Part shown: piece by piece, positions 38,602-46,222 of the stretch
Layout: every line of letters begins with the position of its first letter
How positions within the stretch are numbered: position 1 is the first letter of the stretch
Assembly (NCBI RefSeq): GCF_000377705.1
Contig: NZ_KB898623.1
Coordinates: 124,001 to 188,000, forward strand
Reading direction: 5' to 3'
DNA: 64,000 nt
From: Salsuginibacillus kocurii DSM 18087
GTDB taxonomy: Bacteria; Bacillota; Bacilli; Bacillales; Marinococcaceae
Translations under genes and position numbers: made by a program
Notes under the pieces: model-generated
What the model was told of the DNA's origin: nothing
Database searches by the model: none
The model's input: only the letters and a program-made list of their open reading frames with translations

Positions 38602-39660
38602 ATGACTACCGTTATGCATTTGAATTTACGAGTAGACCCCACTCAATATATTCCGCAAATTCGTCAAGTTCCCGGATATGACTATATCCACTTAGTCAGG
38701 CAGCCTAAATATATGACAGACCCCTCACTTTTAAATGAGCATGTATATTATCTTAATGAAATTTTTTCTCCAGGAGATTTTGTTAACAATAAAAACATTT
38801 CATTAATGCATGCTCACCATGGCCAGTTGGGGATATTGCTGCTTCCTTTTAAAGATAAAACAAATCTTCCCCTGGTCACCAGCATACGCGGCGCAGATGC
38901 CACCCTTTCTGAAGGAAGGCTTGGCTATTACGAGCACATGAAGATGCTGTTTGAAAAAGGAGAGCGCTTTTTTCCAGTGTGTCAATTTTTAGCTGACAGA
39001 ATTAATGCCTGGGGATGCCCTTCCGAAAAAATCCAGGTTTTATACGGCGGGGTTGATTTGAGCCAATTCACGTACCGTCCTCCACAAATGAGAGAGTCAC
39101 AAAATATTTTATCGATGGGAAGACTCGTAGAAAAGAAGGGCCATCACGTATTAATGCAGGCCTTCGCTAAAATCCGGGACAAGTTCCCTAAAGCCACATT
39201 AACCATTATCGGAAGAGGAGACCTCGAAGAACCGCTTCATTCTTTAGCTACCCAATTAAATTTAGGCGATTCTTTCCGCCTCTTAAAACAAATCCCTAAA
39301 GCTCAAGTACACGAGGAAATGGCTCAGGCTGACTTATTTTGCGCAGCCAGCTTAGAAGCATCCGACGGAAATGTGGAAGGCATTCCGAACACAGTCAAAG
39401 AAGCGATGGCAACAGGGCTTCCGGTTGTCTCAACAACACACGGCGGCATACCTGAATTAGTGACCAATCACGAAGATGGTGTCTTAGTTGAGGAAAATAA
39501 CGTGAACCAGCTTGCTGAAGCGCTTGAATATATGCTGAAAAACAAACACTTATGGGAGCAATTCACCACCGCCGCACGGCAGACAGTTGAACAAAACTTT
39601 GACCAGACGAGGCAGCTTCAAGAACAAGCCAGATTATACGATGAACTGTTAGGAGGGTAA
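38602..39660 (+). CDS. GT4-family glycosyltransferase, partner of the tandem kinase-like gene
   Basis: 352 residues from the ATG at 38602, behind AAAGGAGTA. GT-B fold: SIRGADATLSEG in the N-domain, FFPVCQFLAD, VLYGGVDLSQF, then SMGRLVEKKGHHVLMQAF and the E-x7-E signature in EGIPNTVKEAMATGLPVV. Clearly paralogous to 24235-25314. The stop codon is 2 nt before the next gene, so the two proteins are co-translated. The acceptor is unknown. Its N-domain begins MTTVMHLNLRVDPTQYI, without signal peptide, so it is cytoplasmic. Confidence 0.87.
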   Translation: MTTVMHLNLRVDPTQYIPQIRQVPGYDYIHLVRQPKYMTDPSLLNEHVYYLNEIFSPGDFVNNKNISLMHAHHGQLGILLLPFKDKTNLPLVTSIRGADATLSEGRLGYYEHMKMLFEKGERFFPVCQFLADRINAWGCPSEKIQVLYGGVDLSQFTYRPPQMRESQNILSMGRLVEKKGHHVLMQAFAKIRDKFPKATLTIIGRGDLEEPLHSLATQLNLGDSFRLLKQIPKAQVHEEMAQADLFCAASLEASDGNVEGIPNTVKEAMATGLPVVSTTHGGIPELVTNHEDGVLVEENNVNQLAEALEYMLKNKHLWEQFTTAARQTVEQNFDQTRQLQEQARLYDELLGG

Positions 39661-39662
39661 AT

Positions 39663-41078
39663 ATGGCTGATTTTACGAAGATTTCAGTTACCACCGGAGG
39701 GGAAAAATCGTTAATGGTTGATAACCCCACCTCCTACCCGCTTATAGGAATGGGGGCCCAAGGTGCCGTATTCAAACTGTCAGAAGAGAAATGTGTCAAA
39801 ATCTATGCAAACACTGAACGAGCAAAAATGGAGGAAGAAGCTCTTAAAGCTGGACAACATCTGTCCTTTATGCCTACGTTATATGAGTCCGGAGACAACT
39901 ATGTAGTGATGGACTACTTTAACGCTCCCGATTTAAAGCTATATCTTAAGAATTGCACGTTTATGCCAGAGTCTGTAGCTCGAAAACTATTAGATACCTT
40001 AAAAGCATTAAGACAAGAGAAGTATACCATGGTCGATGCTCCGCTGCGGCATGTGTTTGTGCTTGAAAATGAAGAACTAAAAGTCGTAGATCACGTACAT
40101 GCATACACACGAGAGCATCCTGTCCCTATTAAATTGTTGCGAGAATTAAAAATGCTATTGTTAAGAGAATCCTTCCTCATGCATGCCGAAAAGCTAGAAC
40201 CCGAGATGTATGAAGAGTGGCAGGAGTTTTTTGAAGCGAGAGACCTTGATTTCAGGGAAATTTCCGTAGCTTCCGGAGGGTCGGGAAGGGCGGTAAACGT
40301 GGACAGCGCTCTTCCGATGCCGCTCATTGGTCAAGGACATCAAGGGGCTGTCTACCGCGTTTCCGAAGATCAATGTGCTAAAATTTACGGCAAAGAAGAA
40401 CATGCAAAACAAGAACAAGAAGTGCTCGTTTCCTGCCAGGACTTACCCTTCATTCCAAAAGTCTTCGAAACCAGCTCCAATTATGTTTTAATGGAATATC
40501 TGCTCGGCCCCGATTTGAATTCTTTTCTTAAAAAACAACGCTCTCTTCCAGAAGAAGTAACAAGGCAGCTGCTTGATATCTTAAAAACAATGGAAGAAAG
40601 AGGGTTTAAACAAATCGATGCCCCCCTCCGTCATACCATTATCACAAAAGAAGGCTATAAATTAATCGACCATGTGTATTCGTTCAGCCGCGAACAAGAC
40701 CGGCCGCTCGAACTGTTCGACGATCTTCATCAATTAGACTATTTGGACGCCTTTTTGGAGCAGGTGCAAGCTATCGACCCAGAAACCTACAACAAATGGA
40801 CTGAAACACCTATTCCGTTAAGAGATGAAGAACGCCTGCCAAACTATACAGGCCCGCATATCAAAGACTTCGAAGAAGAGTATATGAAAACGCCTGAACA
40901 AATAGCAAAAGAGTTGGTAGCATACACCGATACCCCAAAAGTAAACAGCGAGGACCCTCACTACGTCGTCAGATATGGTCCAGCAACTGAAGAGAAACCA
41001 GATATGCCAAAAACACAAGAGAAAGACAAGGAGCAAAAGAAAAAAGAGAAAGCAAAAAAGGAACAGAAAAAAAGATAA
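39663..41078 (+). CDS. Protein with two tandem YrzF/RIO-like kinase domains
   Basis: 471 residues built from two copies of a ~194-residue module (DFTKISVTTGG at 3, DFREISVASGG at 196). Each has a glycine loop (GMGAQGAVF at 29; GQGHQGAVY at 223), a Lys (K46; K240), a hinge (VVMDYF; VLMEYL), a catalytic-loop Asp (D125; D319) and a DFG-position Asp (D143; D336). The loop reads DAPLRH in both, with His where kinases have the metal-binding Asn. DFG is DHV. The C-terminal 70 residues end in a Lys/Glu-rich tail. Closest known layout is B. subtilis YrzF, which has one domain. Activity is uncertain; it may regulate or modify the adjacent glycosyltransferase. Confidence 0.75.
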   Translation: MADFTKISVTTGGEKSLMVDNPTSYPLIGMGAQGAVFKLSEEKCVKIYANTERAKMEEEALKAGQHLSFMPTLYESGDNYVVMDYFNAPDLKLYLKNCTFMPESVARKLLDTLKALRQEKYTMVDAPLRHVFVLENEELKVVDHVHAYTREHPVPIKLLRELKMLLLRESFLMHAEKLEPEMYEEWQEFFEARDLDFREISVASGGSGRAVNVDSALPMPLIGQGHQGAVYRVSEDQCAKIYGKEEHAKQEQEVLVSCQDLPFIPKVFETSSNYVLMEYLLGPDLNSFLKKQRSLPEEVTRQLLDILKTMEERGFKQIDAPLRHTIITKEGYKLIDHVYSFSREQDRPLELFDDLHQLDYLDAFLEQVQAIDPETYNKWTETPIPLRDEERLPNYTGPHIKDFEEEYMKTPEQIAKELVAYTDTPKVNSEDPHYVVRYGPATEEKPDMPKTQEKDKEQKKKEKAKKEQKKR

Positions 41079-41122
41079 AAAATAAACCTTTACAGCTAGA
41101 CAAGTTCATCAGCTGATTCTGC

Positions 41123-41165
41123 GGCATGGCTATCGCTTCTTGCGACTGCCATGCCTATTTTTTAT
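41123..41165 (+). terminator. Terminator of the glycosyltransferase-kinase operon
   Basis: GGCATGGC / GCCATGCC is followed by TATTTTTTAT. Confidence 0.85.
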
Positions 41166-41193
41166 CCTCACCTTCACAATAGGTCCAGTGGCT

Positions 41194-41910
41194 TTACACC
41201 TCAACCGCCTCGTAAGAATAGGTTCCATTTTCATACAAGAGAGCGTTCAGCTGGAAGCCAAAGGCCGCTCCGCCATCGATGCCAATCTTATCGTCGTCCG
41301 GGCTAAACCATGGCGCCGCCTTCTCTTGAAGGTTAGGCGTGGGGGTGTGGCCAAAAATAATTCTGCGGTCTTCCCCCGCTTTTGCTTTAGTAGACAGGAA
41401 AGGTTCCCTCATCCACAAGAAATGATCGGGATCCGCCTCCCAGAACTTCTTCAATTCTGGAGGGAAGCCCGCATGGACTGCTATATGGTCATCATCTGCG
41501 TAGTAGTATTGAAGGTTTTCCATAAATGTTACATGTTCAGGAAACTGATCAGCCAACTTGCGGCAGATCATTTCCACTCCTTCGTTCTCGATTTCTTCCG
41601 CTTCAAAATAGCTAAGCAATGTTTCTTTTCCGCCTTGATCAAGCCACATGGACCGGTCCATATCCCCCGGCCTGTTCATTAGTGAATGATGCATCCAATC
41701 ATCATGGTTTCCTTTCAGGCACACAAGTTTTCCTCCCCTATTTTTCAAGTCAATAATATAATCAATTACCTGTTTAGAGGATGGGCCACGGTCTACGTAA
41801 TCGCCGCATAATATTAAATGATCATTTGCACTGTTATAATCAATCTGCTTTAATAATCGTTGAAAAGCGTCCAAGCATCCATGAATATCCGAAATAAAAA
41901 TTTTTCTCAT
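41194..41910 (-). CDS. Metallophosphatase, PPP (Ser/Thr phosphatase / Ap4A hydrolase) type
   Basis: 238 residues from the ATG at 41908-41910 (MRKIFISDIHG) behind GAGAGGAG. All PPP motifs are there: SDIHGC, LCGDYVDRGP, LKGNHDDW, HAGFPPE and IIFGHTPTP. Similar to bis(5'-nucleosyl)-tetraphosphatase PrpE and to bacterial PP1/PP2A phosphatases. It converges on the tandem kinase-like operon; a functional kinase-phosphatase link is only a suggestion. Confidence 0.88.
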   Translation of the reverse strand: MRKIFISDIHGCLDAFQRLLKQIDYNSANDHLILCGDYVDRGPSSKQVIDYIIDLKNRGGKLVCLKGNHDDWMHHSLMNRPGDMDRSMWLDQGGKETLLSYFEAEEIENEGVEMICRKLADQFPEHVTFMENLQYYYADDDHIAVHAGFPPELKKFWEADPDHFLWMREPFLSTKAKAGEDRRIIFGHTPTPNLQEKAAPWFSPDDDKIGIDGGAAFGFQLNALLYENGTYSYEAVEV

Positions 41911-42013
41911 CTTAACGGCTCCTCTCTTTACCTTCATTTCTAGATGAGATCCATATTTCCTGTACGATCTTTATCGTAACTGTTTGTTTTATCTGAACAC
42001 TGGAGGTGCTATC

Positions 42014-42862
42014 ATGCGTTTGTTTTCATTACTGTTGCTGTTGTTTATTCCCATTCTTTCATTTTGTTCCCCGCCGCTGGACCAAGACCCTCATCCAAAA
42101 GCAGCAGAGGAACGCGGCTTTTTTGAAAAACCTGACGCTGAAAAAGAAAGTGAGCCCCCCATTGACCTTTTCCAATATCCGCAAAGCGCAAGTGAGTGGG
42201 GAGAAGAAATTGACGGCGTAAAAACCAGGCTTGATACCAGCAAAAAAGTGCTGGCGTTAACGTTTGACGCTTGTGGAGGCGCTTTTGGCAGCGGCTATGA
42301 CGAAGAATTGATTTCGTTTTTACAAGCTGAAGAAATACCGGCTACGTTATTTATAAGCGGCCAATGGGTCACTGATAATGAAGAAAACAAAGCACTTATG
42401 CAGGAACTCGCGGACGACCCGCTCTTTCAAATAGAAAATCATGGAAGAGATCATCTCCCCTTATCAGTGGACGGGCGCACAGCCTGGGGAATTGAAGGGA
42501 CGTCCAGTCCAGAAGAAATAAAAAATGAAGTTGTTGAAAATCAAGAAATTTTAAACAAGTATACGACTAACGAACCTTCCTACTTTCGTGCAGGCACCGC
42601 CCATGTGGATGATGTTGCCGTCCAAATTGTAAATGATCTTCATCTGGAAATTGTAAATTATTCAATCGCTGGGGACGGAGGCGGCACTTTTACTAAAACA
42701 GAAGTGGAAGACGCTTTAGTAAACGCCCATCCCGGCGATATCGCTCTTCTCCATATGAACCAGCCTGAAAGCGAAACATTTGAAGGCGTAAAAGCTGCCG
42801 TATCCAATTTGCAGCAGGAAGGGTTTGAATTTGCAACCCTGGATGAATATGAGCTCAAATAA
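42014..42862 (+). CDS. Secreted polysaccharide deacetylase (NodB domain)
   Basis: 282 residues from the ATG at 42014 with GGAGGT upstream. Hydrophobic signal MRLFSLLLLLFIPILSF. The NodB domain starts at VLALTFDACGG (metal Asp) with HGRDH as the second metal motif. It ends FATLDEYELK. Probably modifies peptidoglycan or another N-acetylated glycan outside the membrane. A lipobox is not convincing (SFC). Confidence 0.85.
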   Translation: MRLFSLLLLLFIPILSFCSPPLDQDPHPKAAEERGFFEKPDAEKESEPPIDLFQYPQSASEWGEEIDGVKTRLDTSKKVLALTFDACGGAFGSGYDEELISFLQAEEIPATLFISGQWVTDNEENKALMQELADDPLFQIENHGRDHLPLSVDGRTAWGIEGTSSPEEIKNEVVENQEILNKYTTNEPSYFRAGTAHVDDVAVQIVNDLHLEIVNYSIAGDGGGTFTKTEVEDALVNAHPGDIALLHMNQPESETFEGVKAAVSNLQQEGFEFATLDEYELK

Positions 42863-42950
42863 ATGCCTGTCCTTCTGCTGCCGTCGGACTTATTAAAAAA
42901 TGTTAACCAGGTCCAGCCTCCGGGCCTTCGTTCTTTCGCTCGTCAAAAAG

Positions 42951-42983
42951 AACTCCCTCAAATGGAAAAAACATGAGGGAGTT
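42951..42983 (-). terminator. Terminator of the 35-aa peptide gene
   Basis: AACTCCCTCA / TGAGGGAGTT, 10 bp, with CTTTTTG following on the minus strand. It starts 7 bp after the small gene's stop. It may also stop transcripts from the deacetylase gene. Confidence 0.75.
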
Positions 42984-42989
42984 TACTAT

Positions 42990-43097
42990 TTATGATCGGG
43001 AGTTCTTATCAAAGGCTCTATATAGCAAACGCTTCACTTGTTTAAGTACAAAACCAATTACAACAGCTCTTACGATGCGTCGAATAATCAGACCCAT
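42990..43097 (-). CDS. Small basic membrane-type peptide (35 aa)
   Basis: The minus strand has AGCAGGTGA, an ATG at 43095-43097, and 35 codons: MGLIIRRIVRAVVIGFVLKQ then VKRLLYRAFDKNSRS. It has a strong terminator directly after the stop, so it is a complete transcription unit. The amphipathic to hydrophobic middle with Arg/Lys on both sides suggests membrane association. No family recognised. Confidence 0.6.
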   Translation of the reverse strand: MGLIIRRIVRAVVIGFVLKQVKRLLYRAFDKNSRS

Positions 43098-43457
43098 TTT
43101 CATTCACCTGCTTTCCTAAAGATTACTTATGTTATGTGTTATTCCCAACCAGGGAGGCAAAACAAACTAAAAGCTAAGCCCCCCTTCAAAAATACACGGT
43201 GCTTAGTACCGGAACCAACCGGCTCATTAATCCGTCTGATTTTCATCACCCTTTCATGCTCTGTCTCCTTCTTTTTTCTTTCTTCGGGGCAACCCTTTCA
43301 TTACTGATCTTCTCCATCCAATTCAGCAGTTTTAAAAAACTAAAAACAAAATTCCTTGCTCTAAATCACGCGAAAGTGGGGAAAATGTCAAATACCGACA
43401 TATTTTTATGAGTTCTTGGGAATGAAAAATATAGGATTGATAGAGGGGGCTGTACGT

Positions 43458-45179
43458 ATGCAAGAACCAATAACTGCTCGAAAGCAATTGCTTTCACTTT
43501 ATAAAGAAACAATAAAAAACGTGGAAAAAGATTCTTCTCGACCCACTTTTAAAGATCAGGGAAGACAAATGAGCGCAGATAATTTAGCTGTCTATGAGCA
43601 GATAAAATCAATCCCCTTTCAGAAAATAAACGAAGAATTGGAAGAACGAGGGTTAACCCCCTTCATAAATAAAGAAAGTCACCTTCTGAGCGCTTTTGAA
43701 CGCCTGCTCCAGCATTTTGGGGAAGTAAAGGATGAAGGCGATTCTCTTAAGCGCCCTACGAAAAGAAACAGCCAAGCGCTCTTAGACTGGCGCAGTAAAT
43801 TATTATTAGGGGGCCCAAGGCAAGGAGCCAATATCATGGTCACCTTAGACAGCAGCCGTCATCGTTCAATCGATGAATTGGAAAATCTTTGCCAACAAGG
43901 GATGACTCTTGCTCGTATTAACGGAGGAAGAGATGAGGAGAATATTCTAGCAGACTGGTTCAGCTGGGGGAGTCAGCTATCTGATTCGTATAGTTTGCGT
44001 ATCGGCCTGGACCTTCCTGGTGACACCCTTCGTATCCCTTCTTTACAAAAAAAGAAAGGAATTCTAAAAGTGCCAGTTCGATATAATGAATATTTTATTG
44101 ACGGCACTTTGACCCCAGTCACGACGCAAAGTATTGTCGAAAAACAAACAGTGGATCAATCGACTTTCACGTTATATGTTAAAGACATTTCGCTTTCGTC
44201 TTTTAAAAAAGGCGATAAACTAAAATTCCATGACTACAGAGGCAGAAAACGAAAACTTCACGTTTTAACAGACCCAGTTGGCGATAACCTTCAAGTACGC
44301 CTCTACCGGAACGCCTATATTGAAAACCAAACGACACTGTATTACAAAAAGAAAATGATCGGGACGATTTCGGGTATTCCTTCTTCTCCTGTCACCCTGT
44401 CAGTAACCGACGGAGACAAGCTCCGTATTCGTTTTGATTCTTCCGCTCCCGAAGACCATATGGAAGAAGATGGAGCATTTGTAATAAACTCTCCTGCTGC
44501 TAAATTCTTTGAAAACTTGCAGGCAGAAGAACCCTTTTTAATAGATGATGGAAAGATTTCTGGCGTTGTTCAAATCAGCACACCAGAATATGTTGAATTA
44601 CTTGTGCAACACCCTAAAGACCAACGTTCTCCGATTGAAGAACAACGAAGTATCGTTTTTCCAGAACAAAAAAACCTTTCTCCTTCCCTCTCCAACCCTG
44701 ATAGAGAGCTGTTAGAGAAGTGGGGAAAACAAAGTGATTTCATTCTCTTATCATTTGTTGAAAATGCGGAGCAATTACAGGAATTAAAAAAAGAGCTCGA
44801 ACGTTTGAATTTAACACACCTAGGAGTGATGGCAAAAATCGAATCCGAACGAGCTGTAGAAAATATTGACACCATTCTTAAAGAAGGTTTATCTTTTCAA
44901 AAGTTTGGCGTTATGTTGGGCCGCGGAGACTTACTTGCGATGGTAGCCAGTGATGAATTGCCTCATATGCAGCGTACCGTTTTAAAAAGTGCAAAAGCCG
45001 CTCATCTCCCTGTCATCATTGCCACCGGGCTGTTGCAGCGCACCGCAAAAACGGGCCAAGCACATCAAGCAGAATTAATTGATGTGGAAGCTGCCAAAGA
45101 AGCTGAAGGGGTAATGCTAAATAAAGGAAACTATACGAGTAAAGCCGTTTCCTTAGCTAAAGCTATCTTAGAAAAATGA
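43458..45179 (+). CDS. Divergent pyruvate-kinase-like protein
   Basis: 573 residues from the ATG at 43458 (AGAGGGGGC upstream); in-frame TTG/ATG codons further up lack a ribosome site. Residues ~130 onward follow pyruvate kinase: NIMVTLDSS, ARINGGRDE (for ARLNFSHG), LDLPGDTLR (for DLPGPKIR), DFILLSFVENAEQ, VMAKIESERAVENIDTI with the catalytic Lys, LGRGDLL and IIATGLLQ. The metal-site ERGD Asp is kept but the substrate NFSHG motif is changed. A long N-terminal extension and no C-terminal allosteric domain. Probably not the housekeeping enzyme; function unknown. Confidence 0.75.
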   Translation: MQEPITARKQLLSLYKETIKNVEKDSSRPTFKDQGRQMSADNLAVYEQIKSIPFQKINEELEERGLTPFINKESHLLSAFERLLQHFGEVKDEGDSLKRPTKRNSQALLDWRSKLLLGGPRQGANIMVTLDSSRHRSIDELENLCQQGMTLARINGGRDEENILADWFSWGSQLSDSYSLRIGLDLPGDTLRIPSLQKKKGILKVPVRYNEYFIDGTLTPVTTQSIVEKQTVDQSTFTLYVKDISLSSFKKGDKLKFHDYRGRKRKLHVLTDPVGDNLQVRLYRNAYIENQTTLYYKKKMIGTISGIPSSPVTLSVTDGDKLRIRFDSSAPEDHMEEDGAFVINSPAAKFFENLQAEEPFLIDDGKISGVVQISTPEYVELLVQHPKDQRSPIEEQRSIVFPEQKNLSPSLSNPDRELLEKWGKQSDFILLSFVENAEQLQELKKELERLNLTHLGVMAKIESERAVENIDTILKEGLSFQKFGVMLGRGDLLAMVASDELPHMQRTVLKSAKAAHLPVIIATGLLQRTAKTGQAHQAELIDVEAAKEAEGVMLNKGNYTSKAVSLAKAILEK

Positions 45180-45244
45180 GGGGGTGGAGCGGTGATTTGT
45201 AACACTGCTATGTAATTCTTCAGCAGCCATTTAATCGGGCTGTC

Positions 45245-45480
45245 TCATAAGTCGGTTGATGGCGAAAGCAGCAGGAATATGCTCGCTTTCACCACAGGCA
45301 ACACGTACAAGCGCGACAGCTGCTTCACCTTTACGATGTTTGCTGTCGCTGTGTCTTCTTTGCCATGGGCCAGGGTACAGCCTCCTTTTGGGCCGCAACC
45401 GCTCCCTGCCGGCCCTCCACTCAATTGCAATGCCTGCAGGAGCCTCGCATATTCCAGGTGCTGGGTTACTTTCACATTTT
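45245..45480 (-). repeat. Bacillaceae interspersed repeat
   Basis: Minus strand reads GGAATATGCGAGGCTCCTGC, then GGAGGGCCGGCAG and CCCAAAAGGAGGCTG, a common non-coding repeat of this family. Open frames across it are artefacts. No gene is seen in 45180-45515. Confidence 0.55.
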
Positions 45481-45515
45481 AAATAAACCTATTGGTAAAC
45501 CTTTATTTTTGATTA

Positions 45516-45866
45516 TTACTTTTGGTCTTCCGGACCTTCATGAATGCCTAAAGCAATCTTGGCATACCTGGACATCATGCTTTTATCCCATGGTGGATTC
45601 CAGACAATCTCGACATCTACATCATTAATTTCCCCAAACTCCTGCAAATCGGAGAGTGCTTTTTTTATATCGGAAACAATCGTTCCAGCTAGTGGACATC
45701 CCATCGAGGTAAGGGTCATTTCTACTTTAACATTTGATTGTTCATCTACATGAATTTCGTACACTAAGCCAAGATTAACAATATCAACCCCCAATTCTGG
45801 GTCAATTACTTGTTCTAATTCGCCCATGACACGTTCTTTTAGTTCTTCTTTTTCTTCTAAAGTCAA
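45516..45866 (-). CDS. yitW: MIP18-family iron-sulfur assembly factor
   Basis: 116 residues, DUF59/SufT-like. Motifs DPELGVDIVNLGLVY and TLTSMGCPLAG with the conserved Cys; ends with VWNPPWDKSMMSRYAK, the typical signature. It helps insert Fe-S clusters. TTG start, since CAGGAGGTGA lies 7 nt upstream. Stand-alone gene. Confidence 0.92.
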   Translation of the reverse strand: MTLEEKEELKERVMGELEQVIDPELGVDIVNLGLVYEIHVDEQSNVKVEMTLTSMGCPLAGTIVSDIKKALSDLQEFGEINDVDVEIVWNPPWDKSMMSRYAKIALGIHEGPEDQK

Positions 45867-46096
45867 GGCAAAGTCACCTCCTGCTAATCAAAAAATCTAC
45901 CTAAATTTACTATACTCTGCTTGCTTTAATTATAAACCAAGAATTTTGTTCTATCATCCTTTACGCTTTCTGACTGTTGTTTTTCTATATCCTAATAGAA
46001 CATTCCACTGTCCCTTTATGGTAACGATTGCAAATATAGCTATCATTTACCTCCTCATCCCTATTATAGTCCGTATTTCATTAAATATTTTTTGAC

Positions 46097-46125
46097 TTGA
46101 CCAATTTGTATAGGCAAGTTAGAAT
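46097..46125 (+). promoter_or_regulatory. Promoter of the tre operon
   Basis: TTGACC and TAGAAT with a 17-bp spacer. The spacer contains the first TreR-like operator. Confidence 0.65.
46106..46117 (+). promoter_or_regulatory. TreR operator 1 (imperfect)
   Basis: TTGTATAGGCAA differs at two positions from the palindrome TTGTATATACAA. Inside the promoter spacer. Confidence 0.6.
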
Positions 46126-46143
46126 TACGTTTGGTTGAACTAT

Positions 46144-46155
46144 TTGTATATACAA
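46144..46155 (+). promoter_or_regulatory. TreR operator 2 (perfect palindrome)
   Basis: TTGTATATACAA, the sequence known for tre operators in B. subtilis. 38 bp downstream of operator 1, which suits two TreR dimers on nearly the same DNA face spread. Confidence 0.8.
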
Positions 46156-46164
46156 GATAGTTTA

Positions 46165-46178
46165 TGAAAACGCGTACA
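46165..46178 (+). promoter_or_regulatory. cre-like site 1
   Basis: TGAAAACGCGTACA matches the CcpA cre consensus TGWNANCGNTNWCA with one mismatch. Would allow catabolite repression of treP. Confidence 0.55.
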
Positions 46179-46194
46179 CCGCTAAGTTTATATT

Positions 46195-46208
46195 TGAAAA
46201 CGATTACG
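46195..46208 (+). promoter_or_regulatory. cre-like site 2
   Basis: TGAAAACGATTACG matches the cre consensus with only the last base off. It lies directly before the treP ribosome binding site. Confidence 0.5.
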
Positions 46209-46222
46209 AGGGGGAGAAAGGA

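Noticed and set aside
41140-41682. 180-codon plus-strand frame opposite the metallophosphatase gene
   Set aside because: It is the antisense shadow of a gene with all PPP motifs and has no ribosome site.
45245-45475. Minus-strand open frame of 76 codons with Cys/Gly-rich translation
   Set aside because: Its DNA matches the family of interspersed repeats; no ribosome site and no protein-like conservation.
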